The notes beneath the pieces are model-generated. The model ran no database searches and was not told where the DNA came from. It saw nothing but the letters and a program-made list of their open reading frames with translations. This document shows positions 1-11,953 of a stretch of DNA of 64,000 nucleotides, one piece after another. The stretch comes from Tethya wilhelma. Taxonomy: Eukaryota; Porifera; Demospongiae; Tethyida; Tethyidae. The stretch spans positions 1,589,915-1,653,914 of the forward strand of contig CAXIPT010000009.1 of NCBI GenBank assembly GCA_964030475.1. The letters run 5' to 3'. Position numbers and translations under genes: made by a program. The stretch's first letter is position 1, and every line of letters starts with the position of its first letter.

Positions 1-52
<52 letters not shown>
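1..52. repeat. (AG)n microsatellite in a BBS2 intron
   Basis: Perfect AG repeat from the window edge to position 52, just past the 5' splice site of BBS2 exon 8. In the BBS2 sense strand it reads (CT)n. Confidence 0.98.
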
Positions 53-54
<2 letters not shown>

Positions 55-2113
55 CTTACTGATAGCTTGTCCTTCCTTCCATCCGGTACCACAGCACTGA
101 ACTCTGTCTTCAGGAGTGTGCCAGCTGGGATGATGCCCATAGGACCAATGGTACTCATATCAGAGTATGGATCTTTGGAATGGGCAATCTGTGTGGAATG
201 AAGTATTGGAATGAAACTTTAAACAACTATTGCATACAATTGTACCTTTTCATTGGCTTCAAAGTTTTTCAATTCCAGTAACAGATTCTGTTTCTTTCGA
301 GTCAGCTCCTCCAGAGCCTGGTTGTCAGGGGCAACACCAGTTGATGGAGAGTGGGCAGAATCAACTGAACTGGGGAGATAACCTCTGACCTCTCCATCAA
401 CAGAACAACAAATGAGCTCCTCCTTCCCATCCAGTCGATAGTCAGCCTGAGGGCAGGAACAACAGCAGGATTAAAAACAAAATCATAAATCTTCTAAAAA
501 TGAATAATTTATTAGGACCGCCCCCCTGCAGTACCCCCTTGATCTCTGCCCCCTGCAGTACCCCCTTGATCTCTGCCCTCTGCAATACCTGGACAATGCC
601 AGCGATGTGAGAGGAGAAGGTGTCCTTGAAGATGATGTTGCCCGTCTCTGGACTGCGGACGTCCATCTTCCCACTGGACCAACCAGTGATCACCTCAGGC
701 ACTCCGTCATCATTGAGGTCGAAGGAATCGATGCACACAGGCAGGTTCTTTGACTGGGGAGATGTGTGATGGTGTGAGGGTGTGAGGGTGTGATGTGTGT
801 GAGGGTGTGAGGGTGTGATGTTATGAAAGTGTGATGTGTGTGAGGGTGTGAGGGTCTCACTTTGATCCTCCAATAGCGTTCCTCTCCTCCATACACGCCC
901 ACAATCCCGTTTGCTAGAGCGTAACTGAACCTGTTACCTCTGAGTGGGCACAGCGAGATCACAGCTTCTGCCTCAGAAATTTCTACAAATGAAAATTTTC
1001 AAATTATCCTTAAAATCTACTTCTAAATCACAAAATTATTGTTTAAATTTAATTCCTTGTCCAACCAGTCTAACCTGTTAGCAGTTCGTCATTCTTGAAG
1101 ACTCTGATGTCATAGTCCTCAGACCCAACCAGCAGCTCATTCTCACCATCGCTGTTGAAGTCACACAGAGCCAGCGAACACACGTTGTCTCCTGTAACCT
1201 GATCACCATGGCAACCACATAGTATATTGAAGGATGGGCAACCATAATGTAATGACTAACTTATTATTCAACTTCAAAATTAGAATTGACTTAAACATTA
1301 TAAACAATTTCACTTTTTCCTTACAGTCCAGAATTCATCCTCCCCCTCGTAATTGACTCCCTGAATGCTGCAATTACCCCCCACAAATGCCAGGGGGTTA
1401 CCCCCTTCAGAGAGCTGTCCTATCGCCATAGCACTAGCACCATCAGGGACCTGCAAAGGAGAAGAAATAAGTTTAAGAGTCTCTTAAACATCTCTCTCCC
1501 TCCACCCGCCATAAATCAGTCCTACCTCCTTGTAGAAGACCTCTGAGTTCTGCTCAATATCATACGCCAGTAGATTGGTCTGTGATCCCACTAACAAGAG
1601 GTCATAGTTCAACTCTGGGTGGAGTGGACCTGCCGTCAGAGAGAGGATCTGCTGACCAATGGAGAGGAGGGTGATGTCCGACTCCACGCTGGAGGTAGTC
1701 AGCCTCCCCCCTCCCCTACCGGACCCCTTGAGGGGGGCACCAGCTGGAGAGTGGGAGGGAGAGAGACGCTGGTGGGGTGTGTGGAGGAACACCTAGTGGG
1801 GGGAGGGGGATATCTTTAATTTCAAACAACTGATGGTCATATCAATAGGACACCGAATGCATGCGTGAAGTTTGTACTTATACATTTAATCATTACATCA
1901 CACTAGTGTGACTAGGCAACGGTTTGTTTTAGCACAACAGTAGTTGTTTGTTGGTGGGCATTAATTAGAATCATGCTCTTCGTTTAGTTTCCTAACCTTC
2001 CCGCCATTGGTGGCGGCCGTGAGACAAGGGTGCTTCCCATCGTACTTGCCGACGGTGACCAGACGAGGAAAAATCTTCTGGTTTAACTTCAACGTGAAGA
2101 TTGGCACCAACAT
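1..2113 (-). CDS. BBS2: BBS2 (Bardet-Biedl syndrome 2 protein), 5' part
   Basis: BBS2 is a subunit of the BBSome, the coat complex that moves membrane proteins into and out of cilia. Eight coding exons read on the minus strand: 2113-1997, 1792-1526, 1450-1325, 1198-1075, 982-861, 753-589, 446-246 and 188-60. They join in phase to 417 codons and the gene then runs off the window. The ATG at 2113 gives [10 protein letters not shown], the family start; an upstream in-frame ATG at 2149 is less likely. The N-terminal beta-propeller is clear: [55 protein letters not shown] and [13 protein letters not shown]. The exon ending at 246 starts the coiled-coil linker ([13 protein letters not shown]). Intron 6 holds a 27-bp direct repeat (about 524-583), and intron 5 a GTGTGAGG minisatellite (766-850). 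Confidence 0.95.
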
Positions 2114-2240
2114 AGCTTTTCTACAGTGACACGTCGACCCCGCCCACAAAAACGGATCACGTAATTCATTGCGGACAGGGAATCAAAGGTAAATGGTCGA
2201 TAAGAACAAAAACAACAAAATTTAAAAATGACAACAAAAC

Positions 2241-2377
2241 TCAGTCCCCACTAAACCACGTCCCAGTGACGGGGCAAATAGTCTTATTCCTGCCACACTT
2301 GAGATGGGTCACCACCCCATTGGGGTAGCGGACGAAAGCTGCATCATGGAAGTTGAGGTTGCACACAGGACATCTCC

Positions 2378-2423
<46 letters not shown>

Positions 2424-4442
2424 AAGGGAGGGAGAAACTAGTGAGGAAAGGGTTACAGAATCTTTCGATCGAGATCTTACGTTGTTTCATCAATGATGAC
2501 AGGATCACCTTGGAGATCGATGAACTGACTCCTCATCTGCACAGAATCACATATCGATCCATCAATAAAACTATTGGCTATTTGTTACTACAGACTATGT
2601 ATATCACTAGCTGGTACTGCTCCATCACACTGTGCACAGCTCCATCAGTTCCCTCACCTTGAGGTTCTCCCCGCGGGCCAGGCTGTGCTCTATCTTGCCC
2701 GTCTTGACAGTGTCAATGGAGCTCCTCAAACTCTTCATAAGAAACAGTTTTACGTTTGTGATGGGCCAGTCTCGAGGAAGAAGCTCCAACACCTGCACAC
2801 ATGTAGACAGCACCATCTTGGTCAACACACACACACACACACACAATCCCCAACACAGCTATATATCTCAAGTGAACCACATTCTATATAATATATATAT
2901 AGGATGGGTAGAACAAACACTTTTCAATCGTGCTTTTCTGAAATTGGTTGGATAATAAAAGTTATTCTACTGGCATTCTCAAACCAGATGGACTTTAGTC
3001 AACAGCTAATTATGATCTGAATGATAAGAGAATATTAAAATGCTGGTGGTGAACACAGTTGTGTAAAATCTACTGTTACTCTATTTGACCTCTGACCTGT
3101 ACGGCATCAAAGTAGGCTCCATGTGAGTTGAGGAGGGAGAGGGCGGGGCGTATGAGGGTCTCCTGCCCCTCCTCCTTTGGCTGGAGGTACACCCGCAGCA
3201 ACGTCTGGTACAGGTTCTGACGATAGGTTCTACTGCGATCCTATTACATCATCATTACATCACAATTTTTTATTACTATGATGTCATAAATACGTCATAC
3301 AATACCTGTGAATAGAGACTGCAGTACTCCTCAGCCTGTTTATAGTTCTTCAACTTGTGAGAGAGAAGAGTGAGCGCCTTCTCATGCTGCTCCATCTACA
3401 CACACACACACACACACACAAAGAAAAACACATTCTTTCCAACTGTGTATATATTTCCATTCCCCACACTCACCCTCCCGTACAGTACGGCACATTCCCG
3501 ATACAGCTTTGTGTCTTGGACTCTGTCCAGCAGCTCAGGAGCTCTGTATTGAGAGGAGCTTTCCAAGAAGTCCAAAAACTTCTTTCTGGCTTTTTTCAAC
3601 TTCTCATTTGTCGACGGTCCTTCTGAGGAGAGTAGTCTCAACACATTGTTGAGGTAGTAGGTGGCCAGTAAGGTGTGGTAGGCCTCTTCCTGCAGGGGGG
3701 CATGCATGGGTCATGTGACCTGCCACTGCAGCTGGATGTAGCCACAGTGTTAGCGTACCTCTGACTTCTTCGTGTGGATGATGTGCTCTAAATAGAATAT
3801 GGTTGCTATTGGAAACGGTTTGAGGAAGTCGATGACCTTATTTGGTCGAAATCTGTCGTCCGATTCTCTCTCTGTGAATATCTTACAAGACAAGAGCTCA
3901 TTGCGTTTTAATGCCCACTCAGCATATTTCAGTACCACTTCAATATCAGTGTGTCTGTGGGAGGGATGACATCATTATGACATCATGCATAAAACAGTGG
4001 ATGGAAATAAGAGTATGGAGATGTCTCTAAACACTCACTTTGACAGGAAGTCAACGATGTATGGGAAACCAGGGAAATCTTTATCAATTAGTTCACCATC
4101 ATATATTCTAATTGAAGCAGAGATTAGACATTAAACACATACATACACACATGTACACATATAAGAATACATTTGAGTTACAACTGCCTCCATTCCAGTT
4201 ATGATCTCTTTCCCCCCCTCTCTCTCTCTCTCTTTCTCCCTACCTTGTCCAGATGTTGAGTGCCTGGCTGGCCTGGTTGGAGTAGTAGTACAAGAGACCC
4301 AGGGCGTGGAAACACTGCAGAGGAAACACATACCAGTCTGAATCACTGACACAATTAATGTACACTAATGTTTAACAATATCCATCCAGATATCATTCAA
4401 GATGAGCTAGCTATTGTGGTAGTAGCTACATGGCTCTCTCAC
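2241..4442 (-). CDS. TGFBRAP1: TGFBRAP1/VPS3, C-terminal half
   Basis: TGFBRAP1 (VPS3) is the CORVET-specific tethering subunit that helps early endosomes fuse. Nine exons read on the minus strand: 4314-4244, 4107-4039, 3954-3759, 3689-3474, 3395-3306, 3240-3097, 2792-2658, 2536-2481 and 2376-2241. They give 370 residues and the stop codon in continuous phase. Family landmarks seen: ALGLLYYYSNQ, the clathrin-repeat segment HEKALTLLSHKLKNY, FDAVQVLELLPRDWP and the C-terminal CPVCNLNFHDAAFVRYPNG zinc-binding end. The N-terminal half is absent here because the sequence breaks at the N at 4443. The matching N-terminal half lies at 36202-38515 on the other strand. VPS39 is the nearest alternative, but the C-terminus fits TGFBRAP1 better. 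Confidence 0.9.
2382..2420. repeat. (AG)n at a 3' splice site of TGFBRAP1
   Basis: On the sense strand this is a (CT)n run ending in CCAG right at the last TGFBRAP1 exon, so the repeat is also the polypyrimidine tract. Confidence 0.95.
2925..2998. mobile_element. Half copy of MITE family R2
   Basis: One arm of the palindromic element seen complete at 15764-15922, including the terminal word CAAACCAGATGGACTTT. It lies in a TGFBRAP1 intron. Confidence 0.6.
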
Positions 4443-4443
4443 N
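4443..4443. other. Single N: contig join or gap
   Basis: TGFBRAP1 lacks its N-terminal half on one side of this base, and the quinone reductase lacks its last few residues on the other. Both genes break here, so this is best read as a join of unrelated sequence rather than one unread base. Confidence 0.8.
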
Positions 4444-5376
4444 TCCGCTGATGATGTCCGTGTGTGCCTCGGGCGCCTTCTCCAGAGGGAACTGTTTCCC
4501 TGCGATGGGTCTCAGCCAGCCAGCTGCCATTCCTCCCTGGATGGCACCATCTATCTCTCTCTTTTCTTCCTCCGTGGCTCCAAACAGCATCACTCCAGAC
4601 ACCATTGCCTCTCGGCTCATGAGGTCCCTCGGGTTAATCTCCACAGTGCCACGACTTCCAACAATCACCACGCGCCCTCGTCTCGCTAATAGGGGGAGGT
4701 CCCTGCCCAGATTAATGTGAGAGGCATTCTCAACAATTAGATCGATGCCACGCCCCTCTGTTGCAGTCTTGATCCGATCGAGGTAGCCAGTCTCCCGGTG
4801 ATTGTACACGTCATCTGCTCCCGCCTGTTTCACAAGCTGCACCCCCTTCTCCGTCCCTGCTGTGCCGAGCACTCGCATCCCACTGGCACGAGCAAACTGC
4901 ACCGCTGCCACGCCCACTCCTCCACTGGCCCCGTGGACCAGTACCGTTTCCCCCGGCTTGCCCCACCCCCTCTGGTAGATGGCTCTGTAGGCTGTACGAT
5001 ATGGCGTTGGTATGGCTGCTCCCTGGACGAAGGTGAGGTCATCGTGTAGTGGGTGGGTGGAGCTAGCCAATGAGACAGTGTATTCGGCGTAAGCACCACT
5101 GACACTAGCGGAGGTGAACACCCGGTCCCCTTTCTTGAACCCTGTGACCTCTGACCCCACCTCTTCTATCACACCAGCGCAGTCGTTGCCCGGGGTGAAA
5201 GGGAGGGAGGGTTTGCGAGCGTACGTTCCCGCTCTGATGTAGGTCTCAACGGGATTGATCCCCACGGCATGGACCCGGATGAGGACCTCCGAGTTGCCCG
5301 GTTTGGGAATGGGAACATTGGTTTCAATTTTGAGCACTTCAGGTCCTCCAAACTGACTCACTCTGATGGCCTTCAT
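4444..5376 (-). CDS. CRYZ: Zeta-crystallin-type NADPH:quinone oxidoreductase
   Basis: Medium-chain reductase that transfers one electron from NADPH to quinones; the vertebrate family also binds AU-rich mRNA. One coding exon starts at the ATG at 5376 (MKAIRVSQFGGPEVLK), just inside a 3' splice site at 5388, so an upstream non-coding exon is likely. Seen in order: the GroES-like fold (residues about 1-125), the nucleotide-binding HGASGGVGVAAVQFA glycine motif (about 150), and the Rossmann fold to residue 311. The N at 4443 cuts the gene after HTDIISG, only about 8-10 residues short of the normal family end, and no stop codon is visible. No zinc-ligand set is present, as expected for the quinone-reductase branch. 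Confidence 0.93.
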
Positions 5377-5388
5377 TATCTTGGACGT

Positions 5389-6349
5389 CTGAAATAAAGA
5401 TGATGTAATTATGATGTAATTATAGATATTTTGTGTGTCTATGGAGATTTTGACCAAGATGTCAAACCTACATGAAGTTCTTTGTCCAATACTCTATAGT
5501 CTTGCGGGCCAGTGGTCGTTTTTTGAGGGGAAAAGTTTGTTTGGTCAGAGTCGTCAGGGGTCCATGAGACATTGGAGTTCAGTGGAGGTGATGTCATGTG
5601 CTTGTCATGTGACAATTGGCTATCATGAATGATAACTAAGTAAATAAGAATGCTCAAACTGAGCCTGGAAAACTCGGGCAGAAACATTGTGACACTTTGT
5701 ACAATAGAGCCAATCTGAGACTAATGTTAACGAGCAACCTTTGAACTTTTGTTTGCATCCAGAGCCAGTCACTTTTATTGCATTTTCAATTTGTCCTATA
5801 AAATAGAAATGCTCAATAACTAACTGAATTCTATAATTATTAAGCCTAAGATAATGACTCATATACATCTATCTAATTCAGTGCTACTGTAAGCATTTTG
5901 GCAGAACACCCAAAAAATTATGCATGCAACGACTCTGACCAGACGCTCTTTTCCTTCTCTCTCTTCCTTCCATCTGGCCTGCAAGACTGAGTACTTTACT
6001 TAAACAAGCTATAGACTACTGTACAAGCACTTTGGCAAGGTTATGCAAATTATGGGGTGCAGGTAATATTTCTAAAAATTATAATTTATTGATTATTAGT
6101 ATAAATTTATACAAAATCTATTTACAATTATCCACCAGGCCCTCCCATATTAGCTGAGAGTCTGGCTAGTGGGAGACTTACATAAATCAGTGGTCTTAGC
6201 TTGTCCAGTACTTTACTGGTCGACATCCAACCCACCTGCACACACCGTGTACATGTGTATGACCTGATGGCTATCAGCTGATGGGCGGAGTTTTACTGAT
6301 ATAAGCCGAGCAAGCAAGCCGATAAATTTATGACTTGTGAGAGGTGAAA
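5389..6349. other. Intergenic region between CRYZ and FDPS
   Basis: Divergent spacer of about 0.96 kb. I see no supported coding exon, RNA gene or clear transposon. It should hold the promoters of both genes, but no single motif stands out. Confidence 0.6.
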
Positions 6350-9054
6350 ATGAGCGAGCAAGAAGCTAAGCGGCCTACCTCTGTCTCTGAAGGCTACAAG
6401 GGACTCTTTCACGGCCTCTTCCCACAGCTGGTGAAAGAACTGATGGAAGATGGCCTCAAAGATCCGGAAATATCCGATGGTATCCGGCATTTGCAGGAAG
6501 TGAGTGTAGTGGGAGCATTTTCCATCACCAAATTGAACACACACAGCTATATGCAGTGACACATTGCACACACCACACACACACACCTGCAGATGACCAA
6601 CTACACTGTACCTGGAGGTGAGCTATGAGCAGGCCTGCATACACTCTAGATAGATGCCATCATTGCAAATGCCTGCTCTAGATTCCTTCCTCTTATGCTA
6701 CATGCACAGGCAAGTGTAACCGTGGTCTCATGGTGGTGGGGTCGCTACAGCACCTTGTTGGGGGGAGGCCTCTGACTAATGAGGAGGAGACGAAGGCAAT
6801 GATACTAGGCTGGTGTGTGGAATGGGTAAGGATGGTATGTCTTGAACTTTGACCTTTACTCAATACTGTGTTGATTTTCAGTTGCAGGGATTCTTCCTGG
6901 TCGCTGATGACATTATGGACCAATCAAAATTGAGACGAGGAAAGCCATGCTGGTATTTAAAGGTACAATGATTATGATATTATAAGTTTAAACATTATGC
7001 TAATATTTCTGAAAGTTTGTGCCCTGTTCAACTGCTTGTGTTATTTGTAATGAAACATAACTCTCCAATCCTTCTCTGACTTTTGCGTGCTTATAGTTGA
7101 CTAGTCATCATAATCATCGTAATCATCATAATCATCATAGTCATCATCGCCATTATCATCATTATTACGATTGCCTGAGGGTAGCGACTTGATCAGCATA
7201 GCCCCCACACCAACTAGAGCAGCACCTATCCCTACAACAGCTGCTGCAGCTTTTGCAACTGTTACTACAATACCAGTATCAGTTAGTGGAGCTGCTGCTC
7301 CAGTCAGCTTCTCTGCCAGTTCCTGTATGTGCATGGTAACAGAATCGACAATATTAAAATCATGTCTTTATCTTTTTATACTAAACCGAAAGTAACCGTT
7401 ACTGTGTGCAGGTGTGTGATAGAGCTCTGATATTTCTTACTTGGCAGTAGTTCTGGCAGTTCCTGACTGCACCCTGGTAGGTACCAAACTCCTCCAAGTG
7501 TTTGAGAGCCTGATGGAAGACGTCTTTTGCCCATTTACAGCAGCTGCCAATCTTTGTCTTCCTGAGAAAGCTGTATTTTGATGGATCAAAGTATCTGGTT
7601 TCAGGAAATGTTTTCCTTAGTTCAGAAACCATCAATTCAATGGTGAATGCTTCTCCAGTGTGTTTACTCTCCACTACAACAGAGTGATGTTTGAACCAAC
7701 CCTGAGGTTTAGCAATGTACACTGTCCAATTCACTTTTTGGTGTAGTTTGGGAAGATTGTAGGATTCCCAGTATTTCAGAACCTTGTCAGTAATGAATTT
7801 GCTCCAGGTTTCATCTGTTAGCTTGAAATTGGCTGCTAGCACACAGCCTCCACTACAGCAACCTTCGCCAGAAGCAGCCATTTTGTTTGTACTCTTACAC
7901 ACACACTTAATGTTTTGAGTGCAGCTGCTATATAAATACAGTACACTTGAGAATTTCAAATCCCATAAACTCATTCTAAGAAAACCTGCATACATTTATA
8001 ACTTGTATTATACTACTGTATTTGTTGTGGTTACTGTGTTATCTATTGTCACTACCTGGAACAGGTGCAGGTGACTATTACAATTATTGTGTAGAAGCAC
8101 CAATTCATGTAGTCTTAATAGTAGATCTTTTATAGTATTTTCTAATGATCCCTTCCAGGAAGGTGTTGGTCTGATAGCCATCAATGACTCCTTCTGTTTG
8201 GAGGGGGCCATCTACCAGCTGCTCAAGAAACACTTCCACAGCCAGCCTTACTATGTCAATGTGCTGGAGCTCTTCCATGAGGTATGGTGACAATTGGGTC
8301 ATGTGATACCATTAATATGTCGTGTGACTTGCATTTCAGACTTCATATCAAACTGAGATTGGACAGACTCTTGACCTTTTGACCTCTCCAGATGATAATG
8401 TTGATTTCAGCAGATTCAGCATCGAAAGGTTTGATGATGTGTGTGTTTGAATTTTCTAATAATCATTTTTAATCCCTTTAGATACATGGCTATCGTGAAG
8501 TACAAGACGGCATTTTATTCCTTCTACCTGCCTGTTGCCTTGGCGATGTACATGGTACGTGTGTATCTCTCTATCTCATTCAGTAGCACTGATACAATGT
8601 GACTATTCCCTCTCTCTCTCTCCTCTCACCTCAGGCTGGCATTACTGATGAGAAAACTCATGAAGCTGCTAAAACTGTCCTTTTAAAAATGGGAGAATTC
8701 TTTCAAATACAGGTAAGTGAAGTATTAAAAGCAGTTTATACATGCACCATATGTAGGAGAATCTCTTTTGTGCATCTGAAAAATAATAATTTAAAACTAA
8801 TTTAAGTAATTTCAGTTTGTGATAGATTAATCCTCTTTAGTACACAGCACATTTTTATCTTCTTCATTCTTCCCAGGATGACTTCCTGGACTGCTATGGT
8901 GACCCAGCTGTTACTGGGAAGGTCGGGACTGACATTGAGGAGAACAAGTGCAGCTGGCTGGTGGTCCAGGCACTGGAACGAGTCACACCCGAGCAGAAAC
9001 AAGTCTTACAGGTTTGGACAACAATACTTTATGTATTGGAGTAATAATAATGAT
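6350..9054 (+). CDS. FDPS: Farnesyl diphosphate synthase, 3' end missing
   Basis: Condenses isopentenyl diphosphate with dimethylallyl and geranyl diphosphate to make farnesyl diphosphate for sterols, prenylation and dolichol. Nine exons: 6350-6499, 6593-6617, 6710-6825, 6882-6962, 8159-8281, 8340-8428, 8482-8554, 8635-8712 and 8877-9011 (290 codons, phases consistent). Both aspartate-rich motifs are present: DDIMD, preceded by GFFLVA with the two aromatics that set C15 chain length, and DDFLD followed by [13 protein letters not shown]. The family word NKCSWLVVQ is intact. The last 50 or so residues are missing because the sequence breaks at the N at 9055. Intron 4 (6963-8158) is by far the longest and holds a complete gene on the opposite strand. 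Confidence 0.95.
7101..7881 (-). CDS. Unknown protein with His...NCQNYC motif, nested in FDPS intron
   Basis: Two exons, 7881-7441 and 7322-7101, join in phase 0 to 220 residues. The start [13 protein letters not shown] carries four early cysteines. The middle has a beta-strand-like segment with histidines ([11 protein letters not shown], about residue 65) and, about 80 residues later, RNCQNYC (about residue 143). A histidine strand followed by an NC-plus-aromatic motif is the order seen in circularly permuted papain-like enzymes (LRAT, NlpC/P60, PPPDE), so a thiol hydrolase or acyltransferase is possible; this is inference only. The C-terminal exon encodes a hydrophobic, Ala/Gly/Val-rich helix of about 28 residues, probably membrane-inserted, then a strongly acidic tail with DDY repeats. 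It lies wholly inside FDPS intron 4, antisense to that gene. Confidence 0.7.
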
Positions 9055-9055
9055 N
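9055..9055. other. Single N: contig join or gap
   Basis: FDPS loses its C-terminal exon here and the next base lies inside TGFBRAP1 exon 2 on the opposite strand. Base 9056 aligns to base 36602 of the inverted second copy. Confidence 0.8.
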
Positions 9056-9455
9056 GTTACTCTCCAACTGGTAGTAGACGATGAGACCACACCCAGTTCC
9101 AGCGTACAGACACTTCTCTGCTATTGTCAGACACACTACCTGAGGGTAAATGGGTGCAGTCAACCGTGAAGAGGGGTTGTGGATGGACACACATAGTGCC
9201 TTGAATGGGATCACACTTAATGACAGGGACTTACCCATTTGATCAATATGCATACAATATATCATATAATCTGTGCACATACACTTTAATAAAATCAGTG
9301 ATAAACATTTCATATAATTTTTGTCATGGCAGCTGATTTCACGTCATTTCCATCTCATCAACACTTACCTCTGTTCTTGGCCTGTCCGGTAGGACACTCT
9401 CCACGACCGGCACCAGGTCAAACGCCTTCACAAGCTTGCTGCTCCGACCAGGCAT
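9056..9455 (-). CDS. TGFBRAP1: TGFBRAP1 5' end, first haplotype copy
   Basis: Exon 1 (9455-9369) encodes MPGRSSKLVKAFDLVPVVES and 9 further residues. Exon 2 starts at 9139 (VVCLTIAEKCLYAGTG) and is cut by the N at 9055. The same two exons occur at 36202-36288 and 36518-36670 in the other orientation, with nearly identical introns. It is read as an allelic copy rather than a second gene. Its start codon lies about 330 bp from that of the divergent NHERF-like gene. Confidence 0.88.
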
Positions 9456-9782
9456 CTTCCCAAAAGCAACCCTGTTTTACGTTACAACCAGTAGACCAAT
9501 ACCTCGAATTTACCAATTTCGTATTCTTCCGTAAACTGGAAACTAGCAGACACACCCCCTATTTCGTGAATGGGGGCGTGTACGTCAGCAATGCCAACAA
9601 TTTGATCCTCTGCAGTGAAGCGTAACAAAACAGAGAGTAAACCTGAGCACTTGCTACCCGACAGTTTATTAAGGAGCGTACGTAGGAGTCTGAAGGCGGC
9701 GCTGGATCGTGTTCGGGACTAAATCGAGAGAGAGAGAACGTCTGAACTGATAAAGGAAAGAGAGAGACGGAGATCTTTCAAG
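9456..9782. promoter_or_regulatory. Shared divergent promoter region, TGFBRAP1 / NHERF
   Basis: Only 327 bp separate the two start codons, so both promoters must lie here. The inverted copy (35875-36201) has the same length and differs by very few bases. I see no convincing TATA box. Confidence 0.6.
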
Positions 9783-10623
9783 ATGGCTGGTAAATCGGGA
9801 GAGGGCGGGGCTCCCGCTCTGAAGGGACTTCGCCTGTGCACCATGGACCGAGCGGAAGATGGCTATGGCTTCCACATGTACACCAACAAACAGTTGAGAG
9901 TGAGTGGGAATGCCTGGCAGCTGCCTGTGCTCAATATAGATCACATAATACTTTTAGCACCAATTTGTACATGTGCAAATGGAGCCATTGCTCACTGACA
10001 TTTGACCATGATGTCACTCATTCACAGGGTCAATACATTAAATGGGTGTCCCCCAACAGCCCGGCTGACCTGGCAGGTGTCCTGGCAGGAGACCACGTCA
10101 TTCAGGTCGATGGAATTGATGTCCTGGACATGGCCCACCACAAGGTACAACATTCAGGTCATGTATTTGCATCGTGTGGCCCGGTGTGGGTCGTGCCATT
10201 ACATGTATAGGTGGTTTGTAGTCAGTGTCTATGAAATATTGGTGGACATTTAATTTGACAATTTTGCTCAGACCGCTTCCCACAAAAATATTGGCAGTTT
10301 TAAATTTGGTGTTTTCCCCCCTTCCTCACCATACGTACTTTTTTTCCCCTTTTGATAAAATGTACAACTAAAAGCAAACACATGGTGCTATGTTGCAGTG
10401 GCTACTTGGGGTATAATATGATATGGATGATATAACACATGACTATCCAATGATAGAAAGTAGTTAATTAGTTCTAATCGTTAGGTAGTACCTTACATAC
10501 CCTTATTGTAAGAATACAATTATACACTACTGTTGACGGTATGAACCAGGGAGATAGATGCACAAGTGAAACATTGAGATGGCTTACAGCTGCTACTGTT
10601 TGAACACAATGATGTATTGATGG

Positions 10624-10667
<44 letters not shown>

Positions 10668-11303
10668 ACACATCCCTCCATTAGGTTGTGGAGATCATCC
10701 GGTCAGGAGATGGCAATGGAAGAAAGGTGCTAGTCATTGACAAGGAGACAGAGAAGGAGATGAACAGCAAAGTAAGTCAGACAACCAATGATTACTGAGC
10801 TAGCTTGTAAGCTAATCGCAAACTGATGGATAAGTAAAGCAATCCAGCGATAGATTGACCAGCTGGGCTATATTCAGAACAACTCGGTTTTTATTTTCGT
10901 AAGGTGGACTAAAGAAATGACACACATTATTTTTGAGAGTTAGTGTCTGTACGTGTGTTGACTCCATCCACCATGGTTACATGTCATGTAGGGAGAGAAG
11001 TTGGATCCAGAGTCGGCCATTGTGATGATCCCGAGGGCCCCCACCTCCCCCACGGGCAGCGGGGGGCCACAGGATGTGAGGACCCCCTCTCCTCCCGATG
11101 AGGATGAGGTGGACAGTGGTCCCGTGAGTCCAGCCAGCCCCTCCAGTCCCTCCAGTTACAGCCCAACAGGGGAACAGGAGAGGTCAGAGGCAGCAATGTT
11201 GAACCTCAGTGACATGGCGGCTGCACTGCCCAAGAGGAACAAGAGAGCTCAGGTGAAGAACAGAGATTGGAAGTCGAGTGTCCAGGCCTACAATGCACTC
11301 TGA
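9783..11303 (+). CDS. NHERF: NHERF-like scaffold: one PDZ domain plus ezrin-binding tail
   Basis: NHERF proteins tether channels and transporters to ezrin-radixin-moesin proteins under the plasma membrane. Four exons, 9783-9899, 10028-10144, 10685-10771 and 10992-11303, give 210 residues. The PDZ domain (about residues 13-105) has the carboxylate-binding loop GYGFHMY, then GQYIKWVSPNSPADLAGVLA and GDHVIQVDG, closely matching NHERF1 PDZ1. A Ser/Pro-rich acidic linker follows. The C-terminus (RDWKSSVQAYNAL) matches the ERM-binding consensus DW-x5-(L/I)-x3-L at the end of NHERF1/2. Vertebrate NHERF1 and 2 have two PDZ domains, so this is a one-PDZ version. A second, partial copy sits at 34753-35874. 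Confidence 0.88.
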
Positions 11304-11953
11304 TGGTTCTTGACTCTTTACACACATGCACACTCAACCCCCATATACTGACACACCCATGTATCTTGTTGCCATAGTTACAGAGAACAAATCGAGGTCA
11401 TTATTTTTATGTGTGTACTGTACATGTGTTTATTAACTTATTATTGAACATTGTTTACTAATTAATGATTATGATGTTGAAGAGTCAAGTAAATTAAGTA
11501 ATGCTCTTATGACACATCGGTTGATTTCACAAATGACTGCCAGTTTGAATCAGCACAGCTATTAGGATGTTAAGTTATAATAATTACAAGTGTGGCTCGT
11601 TTTGCTTGCCACGCTCTTTAATTGCTTGTGTATGAAGTACTATACTGATATTTACGGTTAAATGCATGCAAGCCAAGGCATCTGGGAATGCTGCACGGTT
11701 ACTTCCATATCATAGCTGGTTTGCATCAAGTCACAATTATTCCCCTCCACTCACTCACTCACTCACTCACATACACACACTGATATAGTACAAAATGAGC
11801 AGAGATCAATTGCAACGGCTACTGACAATATTCTACACAAAACATAGACAGTTTATGACGGACACAAAATTGCATGCTGACTTAACATTATGTAACATGA
11901 GGGACACATAAATTAAACATAGCTCTCTAAAAAATAAATCGACCATTGTCCCT
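11304..11953. other. Convergent intergenic region
   Basis: Holds the 3' ends of the NHERF-like gene and adenylyl cyclase. AT-rich, with a short (ACTC)n tract near 11750. No coding exon or RNA gene recognised. Confidence 0.6.

Noticed and set aside
766..850. CRISPR-like short repeats (also at 15385-15425)
   Set aside because: Repeats are contiguous GTGTGAGG units without spacers, inside animal introns.
442..873. Apparent continuation of BBS2 exon 6 into AEIKGVLQG repeats
   Set aside because: It reads through a good donor (GTATTG at 588) into a tandem 27-bp intron repeat; the family alignment resumes at the next exon (446-246).
9326..9625. A 99-residue open frame, with a near-identical partner at 36032-36331
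   Set aside because: It lies antisense over TGFBRAP1 exon 1 and its flank; its conservation is explained by the inverted haplotype copy, and it has no domain features.
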